Positions 22,690 through 33,902 of a stretch of 64,000 nt of DNA are shown here, in pieces. The translations under genes and the position numbers were made by a program. How positions within the stretch are numbered: the first letter of the stretch is position 1; each line of letters begins with the position of its first letter. Source of the DNA: Collybia mongolica (Eukaryota; Basidiomycota; Agaricomycetes; Agaricales; Clitocybaceae); assembly GCA_013420905.1 (NCBI GenBank), contig JAAXNY010000009.1, positions 1,240,001-1,304,000 on the forward strand, read 5' to 3'. The notes beneath the pieces are model-generated. The model did no database searches. It was not told the origin of the DNA and was given only the letters and a program-made list of their open reading frames with translations.

Positions 22690-24343
22690 TCATAACTTGG
22701 CTCTTGTCAAACTCTCTGCTTTTTTCAAGCTGGTTGCAGCTGTCGAGACCAGTTCGTCAACACTATCTGGGGGTTATCATACTGTAGGAATATGTGTATT
22801 GCAAACTTACATATCTTTTGCTGGCTTGATATCCTGCAGGAGAACAATTAGTATACACTGAACGACTTCTATCATATACATTACCTGGATGGAGCCGGCG
22901 ACTTTCCCCATCAACCCTGGGGCCCGATCTGTATTAGACATGGAATCGTGAATGTGATCGGTATCTCACATGTCAAACCAGCGAGCGAATTTTCTGGACG
23001 TAGTTCCATCTCAACTTCGTGTGGAACTTTGCCTTGTGCGACTAGATCCTCAAGCTCGCGGCGTCTCTTTGTTTCCCTTGTAGAGACGAGGAGGTCAGCC
23101 CATTCGTGTGGGTCGAATGACTAGACGACGCACCATTCTTGGATGTATGGCGTCTTTCGTACACTCATGGGGCGCCCACTGTAGATTATCGTGCGGACAA
23201 TATCATCATATCCCGCACTAAGGACCATTTCCTTGTGCTTCTTCGGGGCTCCAGCTTCTTCACTGGCCACGAAACGAGTACCTACCCAGACACCCGATGC
23301 GCCGTACCTGACCAGAAAAGGGGATTAGATCACCGAAAAGTCACATGAACAGGTGAGGACTGACGCTAGAGCCGCAGCGAGACCACGCCCGTCCGCAATA
23401 CCACCTGCGGCCACTACCATGACAGGCTTGCCCGTTAGAGGGCTTCTCGTGTTCTTGCAAAGGTCAACAACGGCAGGGATTAAGATAGAAAACGCCGTGT
23501 CGCCAGTATGCCCCCCACCTTCACCACCTTGGGCACAAATAATATCTACGCCTTTTACCGATGTTGAGGTTAAATATCATTAAATGATTCGCTTGCTACT
23601 GCGATTACTCACCTTGGGCGAGGGCTTTGGCGACGTGCTGATTATTGGTTTAGGGTCTGAAGCACAACAACATTGAAAGGAAGCTAACCTTAGGATGGCC
23701 AATCATACTAAGCAATTAAAGTAAACACGTATATCTGCTACATGAAAATAGGACGTACTTCATGACGGGAATACCAGCCGCATGGAGTTTGTCGACTGCC
23801 CATTTCGGTGGTACACCGACGGCGCAGACGAAAACGGATGCCTTGCCCTTGATGATCACGTCAATCAGTTCAGGTAATTGACCGTCAGTATAGTCCCTCT
23901 GTTGTGTCAATGTTACTCATGGTCAGGACCAAGACGTGTACGCCTCCCACATTTGTTTTCCTTGCATTCCCCCCGACCTGAGGAATAAGGAGGTCAACGC
24001 CGAATGGTGCGTTCTTGTCTTCTAGGTGACTTTTGAGTTCCTCAATAGACCCCTGAAGGAATTTGGGGCTCTGGCGAACGCCACCAATGACACCAATTCC
24101 ACCTAATCAAGATTGATTCTTTGGGAACTGAGAGACCTTGTCTGTTCCATGACGCACCTGCGTTTGTAACGGCTGCTGCGAGTTTGGGACCAGCTGCAAC
24201 GTTCATCCTTCAGGCGGCGAAAACGTTGGTCACAAACCACACTCCTGACGGCGCTGAACTACTCACCCCGCTAGCATGACAGGATGGTTGATTTTGAAGA
24301 GGGTCGTAAGAGGAGTCGTGAAAACTGGCGGCGAAGAGGGCAT
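22690..24343 (-). CDS. Nitronate monooxygenase (2-nitropropane dioxygenase family)
   Basis: An FMN-dependent TIM-barrel flavoprotein that oxidises alkyl nitronates to carbonyl compounds and nitrite; in fungi it detoxifies propionate-3-nitronate and related compounds. Start at 24343 (MPSSPPVFTTPLTTLFKINHPVMLAG) is the family N-terminus. Hallmarks: DIICAQGGEGGGHTGD with the phosphate-binding loop, PVMVVAAGGIADGRGLAAALAYGASGVWVGTRFVASEEAGAPKKHK and the C-terminal GKVAGSIQDIKPAKDIV, which reads out to SLTRAKL at the stop. Roughly ten short introns split the gene. Length of about 350 residues fits. It starts 231 bp from the divergent heme-lyase gene. Confidence 0.9.
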
Positions 24344-24574
24344 GTTGACGGTCAAATGTGATGTGGTGGGAGTATCAACAGCCGCCGGATATGCATCACA
24401 TTTATAAGTACAGCGCAAATCTAAGCAGTATAATGATGAGGAGGGGACCACCGGCATGATCCAAATGCCGACCCGGTAGCCTAATCAACTAATCCTCGTG
24501 GGCCACGGGAGCGATTTCTATAATTATGTAATATAATTTATATAGAAAATAATTTAGTAGTTATTCTCTCCAAC
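24344..24574. promoter_or_regulatory. Divergent promoter, nitronate monooxygenase and heme lyase
   Basis: 231 bp between opposite starts. The half nearest the heme lyase is very AT-rich (24516-24560, containing aatataatttatatag), consistent with a TATA-type or nucleosome-poor core promoter; element identity is inference. Confidence 0.4.
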
Positions 24575-25324
24575 ATGTCTTCGGAGTCCTCAACTGCAGC
24601 AAAATGTCCAGTGGACCACGGGTCTTCATCTTCAGGGATTCAGCAGGAATCCTGTCCTGCAGACCATTCATCCAAATCAACGTGGAGTCGCTTTTTCTCA
24701 AGCCAGCCTTCCGCCCCTCGAGCTAGTCTATCAACAGAACGCGAAACTTCCTCTATTCCTAGGCTTGTTGATGGCAATTGGGTCTACCCTTCGGAAGCGC
24801 AGTTCTTTGCCGCTATGGCTCGAAAAAACCACAACCCTCAGGCCGCAGATATGAAGACCATTGTGCCGATACATAATGCTGTCAACGAGCGTGCTTGGGC
24901 AGAGGTGATGAAATGGGAGGTTGGGAGGGGTGGCGAGGCTTGTGGGGGCGTCAAGCTTGTCAATTTCAAGGGAAAGCCCAATGAGAGGAGTTTGAGAGCA
25001 AGATGGAAGATGCTCCTTGGGTCTGTAATCCTTTCTACTATGTTGCTTCGGATCTAATGAAAAAGTAGATATTCTGCTCCATTCGACAGACACGATTGGG
25101 TGGTGGATCGTTGCGGTACCCGTACACGGTATATCATCGATTTTTATACCGGCCATAGTCAAGGATTGCCATCAAACAACCTTTCTTTCTTCCTTGATGT
25201 TCGACCGGCATTCGACACTTGGGAGGGAGTCAAAATGAGGGCTGAAAATTTCTTTGGCGGATGGTTCGGACGCTCGATAGTATCAGGTTCTAGATCTCCG
25301 AGCGGCGCACCGTCGCAAAGTTAG
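24575..25324 (+). CDS. CYC3: Holocytochrome c synthase (cytochrome c heme lyase)
   Basis: The mitochondrial intermembrane-space enzyme that attaches heme to apocytochrome c (or c1) through CxxCH thioethers. The N-terminus (start 24575) carries two heme-regulatory CP motifs, KCPVDHG and SCPADHS, followed by a Ser-rich stretch. The catalytic core reads GNWVYPSEAQFFAAMARKNHNP, IVPIHNAVNERAWAEVMKWE, GGVKLVNFKGKPNERSLRARW and, after the only intron (about 25020-25070), YSAPFDRHDWVVDRCGTRTRYIIDFY. The His in PIHNAVNE is the family's heme ligand. The C-terminal LDVRPAFDTWEGVKMR is also conserved. It ends at 25324, 73 bp from the converging SSF1 stop. Confidence 0.95.
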
Positions 25325-25397
25325 GCCAATGAGATTCAATTATATCTTATTGTCATTAAATAATGGAATTGATCGTGCCAAAGAGCCTGCACTATCA

Positions 25398-26861
25398 CTA
25401 ACCTCGCGTTCTTACTTTTTTGACAGGTCGCTCTGCTTTCTCTTCGTCTTCACTACTCTCCCGATCCCTCTCAGCCTCACTGTCTTCGCCTTCACTGATC
25501 TCTTCGTCTTCATCCCAATCACCATCTTCGTTACCCTCAGACTCCTCACTTATTTCTCCATCTCCCACATCAGCACCATCTTTACCATCTCGTTTAGTCC
25601 CTCTTGTTTTCTTTTGGATATTTCTCTCTTGCTCCTCTCTCCTTTCTCGTCGGAGTTTTTCTTTTGCTGCATGATCCGCTTTCAACGTAGCAACTTCCTT
25701 TTTCGATTTTTTCACTGTAAGGAAATGAACAAGTGAACGATACGAGCATTGCGGGAAACACACCGAATTCGTGGAAAATTACACCACCTTCCCTGCCAGG
25801 CGCTCCTTCCGTAATTTTCACCAACTTCAACTCCATTCGCGGGCCAACCTCATCGAGTTTCACAGCTCTTCTTTGACCTTTCTTATTGTTTCTCCCTACA
25901 TAATCATCTGCAAGGTCAACGGCATCTCCGTCATCTCCAGCGACACTTTCTGTCGACGAAGCAGCGCTCTCGTATCCACCCTCTGGACCTGGCTCTCCCC
26001 TCCTTCGCAGCATAAAATCCGCGACATCTTTTTCGTTCCCCAGGTCTAGAATCCCTGACGCCGATGTCGAGCTTTTGGAAGGAGCAGGGACCCCTCCAAG
26101 CACGCGACGAACACGTTTGGATACGCCGTAGGGTTTTACGGTAATCACATAGTGGCGGAAATCCACTGTGCCGCGCTCAGAATTATAAGCTACGAGAACC
26201 ACACGACGAGCAGACGAAAGTACTAGCGCATGCGGCGCAAGTGGCGGGAAAAGTGTCTGGAACGATTTCATGAGTAGAGGGATGTGGGGTGGGGTCTTCG
26301 GAGATGGAGGCGGGAAGGATGCCAGGACTAGCTATCAATGCCTTGTATTAGTGAATATGGTATTGAGTTATTCAAGGGCGGTAACAAACGAGTGGGGGGC
26401 TGAGGTATTCCATCCCGATGCTTCGGGCTCTCCGTGAAGTATTTAGAATGTCCTTCATCAAGCTGTATCTTTCCACACGGAAGCTAAGTGTGGGACCTGC
26501 GGGCAGGCGTATTATTCGTAGCGATGGAGCGATGGGTGTCAGTGTAAAAGCAAGCAAGTGCGTAACCTGTAGAGCAGGTGCGAGAGTCAAGTAATCTTTA
26601 AGTTTGTTTCGGTTTCGTTCCTTCAGCGATGATCAATTATATCTTGTACTCGATAATAGATAATAATGGGCTTACTTTTAATCGGCTGGCAGTATTAGGC
26701 TCCATGACTTTGCGGACATCGCGAACAAGCTGTGTAAGAGAAGAGCCAACTTGGCCGTGCTTAATGATAAAAGATTTAGGCACGCCATCCACGGCGGTCG
26801 TTGTCGTCGCAGCTGCCGCCCCACCCTTGAGATGTGTCCTGTTTTTGCGTTTGCGAGCCAT
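25398..26861 (-). CDS. SSF1: Ribosome-assembly protein SSF1 / Peter Pan (Brix domain)
   Basis: A nucleolar Brix-domain protein that binds pre-60S particles and helps 27S pre-rRNA processing. The start at 26861 gives MARKRKNRTHLKGG, then PKSFIIKHGQVGSSLTQLVRDVRKVMEPNTASRLK, the Brix N-half. After an intron come YLTLAPALQVTHLLAFTLTPIAPSLRIIRLPAGPTLSFRVERYSL, PLLMKSFQTLFPPL and LSSARRVVLVAYN, with DFRHYVITVKPYGVSKRVRRVL and GPRMELKLVKITEGAPGREGGVIFHEFV. The C-terminal tail is lysine- and then Glu/Asp/Ser-rich, usual for SSF1. Its start lies 129 bp from the divergent unknown gene. It runs tail-to-tail with the heme lyase. Confidence 0.94.
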
Positions 26862-26990
26862 CGTTGGCGATGTGCTATGGTCCAGTTCGCCCTGGAGAGT
26901 TTTCTCAGATTATTTGCCTTCAAGGTGAGTGCCAAACAATCCTTTACCTTTTTTTTCAAGTTTTCCTCGAAAGTTTCCGACTCGTGCAAG

Positions 26991-27859
26991 ATGAGTCGCT
27001 TAGCCTCGTTTCGTGGCCCGTCTACGCCATCTGCCTCCCCTGTGCCGAAAAGGCAACCAAGTGTACCCGTATCGCCCTCCAGAAATGTAGAGTCCACATT
27101 TCATCGCAGAATCAGGGCCTTGTTGCAAGAACTCAGGTCGATTACTGAAACCTGGGACGATCTCGTGCTCGTTGATGGGCTCAAAGCCGCAAAAAGTCTT
27201 ATCGACACCCGGACTGACTTGGAGTAAACATCAGCAGTAAAAACTACACTATATTTACCGACTCATGGCTTCCATGAAGCAATGAGCTAGCTCTGCTTCC
27301 CAACAGGCAACCGCGCTCGCAGGTTGTAGGTCCAAAGTTGGCGATCATGGAAAAACACATTGCAGAGTTGGACACCGTCATTAATAAATTGGTGAGAGCT
27401 GCAGCGAATATCTCATAGTTCGCGTTTCACAGAATAAACCCTCCAAGGACAAACAATTTCATAGGATGAACACTGTCATTGATAACATGGAGACTGTTTT
27501 GATCGAAGCGCACAAAGTTAAAGGATGGCAGTGGGTTTATGAGGAACCTTTGTGGGTTACATGGTCATTAGAGAAGTTTGGTAAGTAATTTATAATTCAA
27601 TCGCTTTACCGTTACCGTTTACCTGCACGATCCTCGAACAGTCACATCTACAGCAGAAGTCCTCGTACCATACCATCGGTCATTGAATGCACACTTTAAT
27701 CTTGTCAATATGCTACGAAGCAACTCCGTGTCTTTTGAAATTTCTCGTCAAATTATGTCGGAATGGTTTGAGCAGCCTTGGCTCGAGGGCTCAAGTTGGG
27801 ATGCGAAATGGGAAGACCTATGTGAGGTTGAAGTGGAACGATGGGATATGGCGCGGTAA
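26991..27859 (+). CDS. Conserved-looking hypothetical protein with coiled-coil region
   Basis: I do not recognise this family. Start at 26991 (MSRLASFRGPSTPSASPVPK). Four exons join in frame across introns at about 27225-27305, 27392-27432 and 27579-27640. The N-terminal 40 residues are Ser/Pro-rich. A helical region follows, TFHRRIRALLQELRSITETWDDLVLVDGLKAAKSLIDTRTDLE, with heptad-like hydrophobics. Then come IMEKHIAELDTVINKL, an aromatic-rich segment WQWVYEEPLWVTWSLEKF and a C-terminal part with SEWFEQPWLEGSSWDAKWEDLCEVEVERW. Length is about 230 residues. The compact splicing and continuous frame argue for a real gene. A structural role in a small complex is possible but unproven. Its stop lies 58 bp from that of SYF1. 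Confidence 0.7.
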
Positions 27860-27917
27860 TGGAAGGAAGAACTCAAGCACGGTAAAATATAATATACAAC
27901 ACCAGGAGATGAAATCT

Positions 27918-30900
27918 TTACATGTCCTCGTCATCAGAAATGTGAATTTCATCTACGTTCTCCGCTTGGACTGGCATAGGTGCTACTTCATCTGATCCAT
28001 TTTCGTGTGGTGATAGAGCTTTCTTCGCGGCAACGAAGGCAGGGCCCTTAATATTACCAACCTGTTGTTCCGCGGCAGACATTGCGTCTTGCGCTTCGCC
28101 TTCTTCCTCAGCTTTTCGCGTACCTTGTCTCGCTGCCATCGTCTGAGCCGCCAGGTAGCTAGCTTCAGTATTAAACTGAGCCTGCACGCTTCTCTTGATT
28201 CGTAGCATTTCTCGGAACGTGTCTTCAGAACCAGTTTCAATCTCGAAACTGTTCCATTCTGTCCAGAATTGAGGATTGACGCGTGGATCGCAGAATTGAG
28301 AAGCATGTGCATAGATAGCACGAGCCCTGTCGATTTCTCCAAGTTTACGTTCAAGGGCGGCGAAGCGGAGACACATCTCGGCTGTTTGACGGTCAGGAAG
28401 GACTAAATGAAGATGCATGAGTGGTGTAGGACAGAGATGTCAGGCTTCGATTACTCGCCTTCCAGTGCACGCTCGTATATCGGACGAGTTGCGGGCAAGC
28501 CATAGTTAGCCGTCGCTTTAGCAATATAGATGGTAAACATCTAGATTGTTCAAAAATTAGACCTCTGTCAGAGTACAAAGGGAAAACTCCAACTTCAAAC
28601 TTGTCTTCATCAGCGACGACCTGAGTAGCTCGATCGAATATTGCCATAGAGCGCTTTGCCAGCCCGAAGTCTTCTTCCAGTTTCGCGTACATTAAGAATA
28701 GAGGTTTGCATGATTTTGGTGGACATTTTTCCAGCGCTTGTTCGAAGAGATCACGAGCCCGCTCGAGTTTTGAGCCCGCCTGTGAAGAAGTTAGAGAATA
28801 GTCGAGCGATGTGACCCTTTGACATACGTAACGTTTCACAAATTTCGATAAGTATATGTTCCAGATCTCGAAGGAGACAGGAAATGTAAAGAGCTCAACA
28901 CCACGTTCATAAACCTTTCAGTACCGTGAATAGCTGGATATCATACGTTGGAGAAATACAAGATACCTTGAAACTGTCTTCGAAATAGTCGTTCTCCTCC
29001 AAAAATGCTGCATAGTTGACAATAATCTGTGCGTTGGCAATACGCAATTCGAGGATTTTGTCGTACACTGATTTCGTAGTGTCAACTGTCCCAATTGATT
29101 CCTCCAGGTCGACATAAAAAGACCAAAGTTTGAGAGACTTGAACAACCGAGCTTGTGCGGAAAGAGCCTGGATGGATTATGTCAATATCGCTGTTGCAGG
29201 AGAAGACTATCATTACATGGTCGTGATAATTGATTTTGGTGTCCTTTGGGATGGCAGCTGCACGTTGCATGACACGAATAGCCTCATCATAGTTTCTGTT
29301 AGTGGAATGAAAAGGGTTCACTCAAAATGAAACTAAGACGATCGTACTCATGGCGTATTTCCATCTCTGACCATTCACACCACACCTCGGCAAGGTCCTC
29401 CACCGCCTTGAAATTCACCTTAGTTCCCTTTTCTAAGATTTTGCGCGCGCTGTCGAGATCGGGTTCTGCCTGTCCAGCAGTTCCACCCTCTTCATAGAAC
29501 TTCGCGAAGTTGACGTATAACCGATGTAAGTTAGCAGTTGCTTTGCGAGGGTTGATAGTTTCCAATGCTTTGGTGTACGTCTCTGCCACCTGCAAGGTGT
29601 GAGAAACTTACTTGGGAATTTATATGAAGCTAACCTTTTCATCATCTTCTCCCCATAGAGCTACTCTCTTCTCCCATTCTTGCACGTCATTTGGATTTCT
29701 TCGAATAAGAACATCGTTAACGAGGAACGGTCTTCGATCAGTCAAATCCTCGAATTCGGCAATTCGAGAATCAAGCTCTTTTTCTGTCTCGGCAGCATCC
29801 TCCTCATCATCCTCATCCTCTAAGCTCTCCATCATCGCGCTGATCAAGGACTCTCCAAATTCGGCATATGCGTCAAATATTTGTTTGAAGTCTCGTATTG
29901 TCAACACAGTTTTGAGTCCCTGTTCGAACGTATCCTTTGCGCGGTCGAACTCTCCCCGCTTGATCCAATACGTAGCCAATCCTGTCCATAATCGCCCTGC
30001 TTGATCATTATAAACAGCTAGTCCGTCTTTTTGTATTATCTGTTCAATGTTGAGTTTTCTCGTGCTCGTAGGATCTTCATCTTCGTCGTAAGAGCGTGTC
30101 GGCTGCCCATCAGCTGATACTGGCACGGCAGGTCCAGCGTACCGAATGAGACCTTCATCCGGGAAAACAGACTTTACAGTAACATTTGAGTCCTCAGCAC
30201 CTCTCGCTTCCACTTCTCCTGCGGCGTTGTTGGACTCTATAGTTTCATCGGCGTCAAGACCCACTTCGTCTGAGAACTTTTCTACTACATCTATCCAATC
30301 CCCAAGAAGCTGATAAGGGCTCTTTCCCTCTGGACTCGTGTATTTTCCTTTTGAGGCCTTTCTGGCGAGTGCCAGCAGAAGCTTTGCAGCTTCCAGCGGA
30401 CGGGGAACGGAATTTGTGGGGGATAGTAGGAGACTGGTGAAACGTTCGGTCACACTGGGATCGACTGCTAGATAGCGCCGGTAGACAGATACCATGGTCT
30501 CACCTCCTTTGAGTTCTGCCCATAAAAGATATCGGACCCAGAGACGTGAATGCAGTGATGGTGGGAGGGTACGCAACGTCCTATCGAATGTATGACGTGC
30601 ATGTGTGTGCAGAAGAGGAGCCGGGCACCGTGGGTGAAAGAAAAGTGACAAATACATTATCCACAGCCGAGGCAACTAGAAGAAAATTAGCTGCCCATAT
30701 TGGATAAATATAAAATATAAGACACCTTTGGTAGCCACATCAGAGCACGCTCAAACGTTGCCGCGAGAGATTTCCACTCTTCCCAACCGATGACGGGGTC
30801 TAGTCCGCCCTCCCATTGTTCCAGATCTTCCTTTTCATCTTCCAACGCGTCTCTCATCTCCGGTAACTTTTTTTTTCCGCCGGACCTTTTCTTGACGACA

Positions 30901-31301
30901 AGTTTACCCAACACGAAGGACATGCGCATATTCAGATAAGATTTCCATAGCTTAAAAGATCCAGGAAAATGGACCAATGCCGCCTCGTAAAGGTACGTTA
31001 GTCGCTGAAGAGATATACGAGCTAGTGGGGTGGCGAGAGGACCAAGTGGGGTCGTCACCTCCTCTAGCAAATTTGGCGGTCTTTCAGACTTTTGGAGTTG
31101 GAGGAAAGCCTCCCGTGTAGTATTTATTGCGGTCCACCATGAGCGGAAAGATGTCGGATTCCGAAGTAGGTCTTCTTCCCGGTGAAGGTCTTTTATCGAT
31201 ACCAATTCTGGGTGAGTCGCTGGGTTGGGAACGGGAAATGTCAGCGGGAAAAGAGATGTTATAGACTCCAGGGAGTGATTTTTTTGAGCAACAGACGGCA
31301 T
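27918..31301 (-). CDS. SYF1: Pre-mRNA splicing factor SYF1 (HAT-repeat protein, NTC/Prp19 complex)
   Basis: A long HAT/TPR-repeat scaffold of the Prp19-associated (NineTeen) complex in the spliceosome, human XAB2. Start at 31301 ([14 protein letters not shown]). The repeat array is clear: [100 protein letters not shown]. Later repeats give [47 protein letters not shown] and [45 protein letters not shown]. An acidic linker (about 29840-29790) and a low-complexity acidic C-terminus, ending ISDDEDM, are usual for SYF1. The protein is about 1,000 residues over roughly ten exons. It faces the BET4 gene across 148 bp. Confidence 0.95.
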
Positions 31302-31449
31302 TAGACCTGATTCAAAGCAACCAGTGAAGTTGAGAGTCGAAGTCGGTCCAAACTTCTCACGTTGTCTTTTTTATTTATTTATTTATTTAAACTTTTCACG
31401 GGGCCACCACCTCCAGCACAACTCATAATCATTATACCATCTCGCACCA
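31302..31449. promoter_or_regulatory. Divergent promoter, SYF1 and BET4, with ATTT microsatellite
   Basis: 148 bp between opposite start codons. It contains a short tandem repeat of ATTT units at about 31369-31389 (tttatttatttatttatttaa). Such T-rich repeats often mark nucleosome-poor promoters; function here is inference. Confidence 0.5.
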
Positions 31450-32909
31450 ATGGTAGGTCGGCTCCGTATTACTTCCCTAGTTCTCATGTACATAGTATTT
31501 CTCATCTCAGCACGGCATCAAACGTGTTCACCAAAGTCGCGAAGCTACCCAAGCCAAGAAACTGCGGGACCAGGCCAAGATCCAGGAGTATCTCGCTTTG
31601 ACTGACGAGGTACTTTCGAGAGTTAGCATCTGAATAAAGTCCTCCGCCTCGTCTGCTTAACCGTAATCCCGATCCCGGCAGAAGAAGAACCAAGATTGGT
31701 CTCTCGATGCTCTGCGTCTAACATCGCGCCTCCTACAAACCAATCCTGAATTCTATACTGTGTGGAATTACCGCCGCAACATTTTGCTTTCTGGAATCTT
31801 CCCGCATAGGTCCCATACATGTTCGCCATTCCCTCTCGTTCCATTCTGATTCACACTTTGCAAATAGCTCCCTAGAAGATGTTAACAACTTCATCTTGGA
31901 CGATCTCTCGATGACTACAGCCGCACTCAGGACCCACCCTAAGGTATACTGGATTTGGAATCACCGTCGATGGTGCCTTGAGAACGTGCCCGATGGACCG
32001 GGACGCGAAGGAGAGAATGACTACTCTGGATGGAAGAAAGGAAACTGGGACAAAGAAATGTATGTTGTGGAGAAGATTCTCGATGTGGACCCTAGGAATT
32101 GTGGGTGAAAGATAACAACTTCGTCACAACTTCTTGATCCCTCTGAGATAGTTCACGCTTGGGATTACAGGCGATATATTCTGGCCAGCATGCCAGTCCC
32201 GAAGCCGCCGAAATCGGAGCTCCTGTACACTACCCGTAAGATTGAAGCCAACTTCTCTAACTTCAGTGCATGGCACCAGCGTTCGAAAGTTTTGGCCGAC
32301 TTATGGGCTGGTAGAGAATATATGTCACTTAAAGCAAGGGAGGATGGTGAGTACATCGTATAACTTAATTATTATTTTTTGGCTTATTTTCATCGTCATT
32401 CTTTTCCCGAAGAATTTGATCTAGTGCGGAATGCCATGTACACCGATCCCAATGATCAAAGCGTCTGGGTGTACCACCGATGGCTTGTGGGACTAGGCAA
32501 GCACTCACTTTCGTTTTTTTGTTTTTTTGTTTTGCCAACCAAGGACTGCGAACAAAGGTGACGAAAAAGATTTATTGGAGCGCGAGATATCAGCGATTCG
32601 AGAATTGTTGGACGAACAACCAGATAGTAAATGTAAGCTTATTCAAGGCACATCCGTGCCACAAGACGTTGATCCACTCCGCCAGGGTGTATGGAGTCTA
32701 TCGTTCATTATAAGCAGTTGCTACTCAGAAATCATGCAAGCTCAGTCGATTCGTCTGCGCTGACCAGCTGTTGTCAGGATCTGCTGGAACAACTTCAACG
32801 ACTTGATCCCTCAAGAAGACATCGATACAAAGAGTTGGGTGAGTTTCAAGACAATCCAGACTGCCACGGATGCACCGGCTGAAAAAAAGTAGAGCTCACC
32901 ATGGCCTGA
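31450..32909 (+). CDS. BET4: Rab geranylgeranyltransferase (GGTase II) alpha subunit
   Basis: The alpha subunit of the enzyme that adds geranylgeranyl groups to the C-terminal cysteines of Rab GTPases. The first exon is just the start codon at 31450; the intron joins it to [24 protein letters not shown]. The prenyltransferase alpha repeats are visible: [62 protein letters not shown] and [12 protein letters not shown], each with the W-x-x-R signature. The C-terminal half gives [23 protein letters not shown] and [19 protein letters not shown]. After the final intron I read only a few residues to the stop at 32909. Its natural substrate Ypt1 is encoded in this same window at 60.5 kb. Confidence 0.93.
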
Positions 32910-33902
32910 TGATAATCATTCATGAGATTTGCGTTATCTGCTCGATGTTCCATATATTAGATGGGTCTCATTGGCCAATATGGTTGCAAATTATCATCTC
33001 ACGAAAAACGCCACAGCATGTGTTTGAAACCAATGGGAAAATTTACTTCAATTTGCATCATAAGTAGGAATATTTAACATGATGCAACTAATCTCATCAT
33101 CAATCGGTGCTTAAAAGAATATGATGGACTGTTGGGATGCTTTTAGCATTTGCACTCCCCAAGTTTACATTGGCAGCTGAAGATTTCTTTAAACTCACCT
33201 TATTTTCACGGTCAACTTTCATCTCCCTCCCATAACCTTTTATTGTTGTTTGGGGTTTCCAAAGTTACCAAGTTCAGAGGACTCGACGGGACTCCAAAAA
33301 ATCATGCTTAAGTAGGTACACGTGAATCCGTGATCAGTGTCAGAAGTCGAGAAATATTTATGGGCGCGTGTGGGCGCGTGTACGCGCCTGACAATGGATG
33401 ATTGTAATCGCAGTCGGTACTCGAGGATCTCGCAGTTATACATATCTCCATTTCGGCCGTGGGTGGTACTGACAAAATTCAGATGCATCCAAGTTATTGC
33501 CTTCATGCCACATTCTAGTTAGTACGGTGCCATGATTGCCGATCAGATGAGCCTTCACAGGATCTCAAAAGAAAAAAGAAAGAAAAGAAGAGGCAAAAAA
33601 ACCCCGACCTGAGGTGAGAATGGAAGTAAGAGATTGGCCCTTGCAGAATGGTTCAGCTGGACTGTTTTTTTCTTTTACGCCTGTGCTGAGTGAGTCGAGC
33701 CTGATCAAGGGAATTTTAAGTTAAAATAAGTCACGGTCTGGGGGTTTGTGACATAGCGGGGATAACCGAAGGAACAATTGCCTCGTGTTTGGGGCGTGTT
33801 GTGCTTCGGGATAGTGAAGAAAAACTGGAAGGCCCGTCCTCCTCCATCTCCCGCCTCTTCACAGCGCTTTACTCCTGCCAACACGTGTAGCTCCCTGGCG
33901 CA
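32910..33902. other. Intergenic, BET4 to EDC4-like gene
   Basis: 993 bases, the second longest gap in the window. It contains a perfect inverted repeat at 33373-33388 (GGCGCGT, 2-base gap, ACGCGCC), embedded in a GC-rich stretch with a direct repeat of gggcgcgtgt at 33362-33381. A purine-rich tract of A and G runs from about 33566 to 33604, ending in aaaaaaacccc. No open frame with coding character is seen on either strand. Confidence 0.5.
33373..33388. repeat. GC-rich inverted repeat
   Basis: Perfect 7-bp arms GGCGCGT and ACGCGCC with a 2-base spacer. A second copy of the left arm lies 10 bp upstream (33363-33369). This could be a dimeric transcription-factor site 0.5 kb upstream of the EDC4-like gene, but nothing proves it. 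Confidence 0.5.

Noticed and set aside
25420..25674. Serine-rich open frame on the plus strand
   Set aside because: Antisense of the Glu/Asp/Ser-rich tail of SSF1.
29612..30004. Serine-rich open frame on the plus strand
   Set aside because: It is the antisense of the acidic linker of SYF1, whose repeats on the minus strand are unmistakable.
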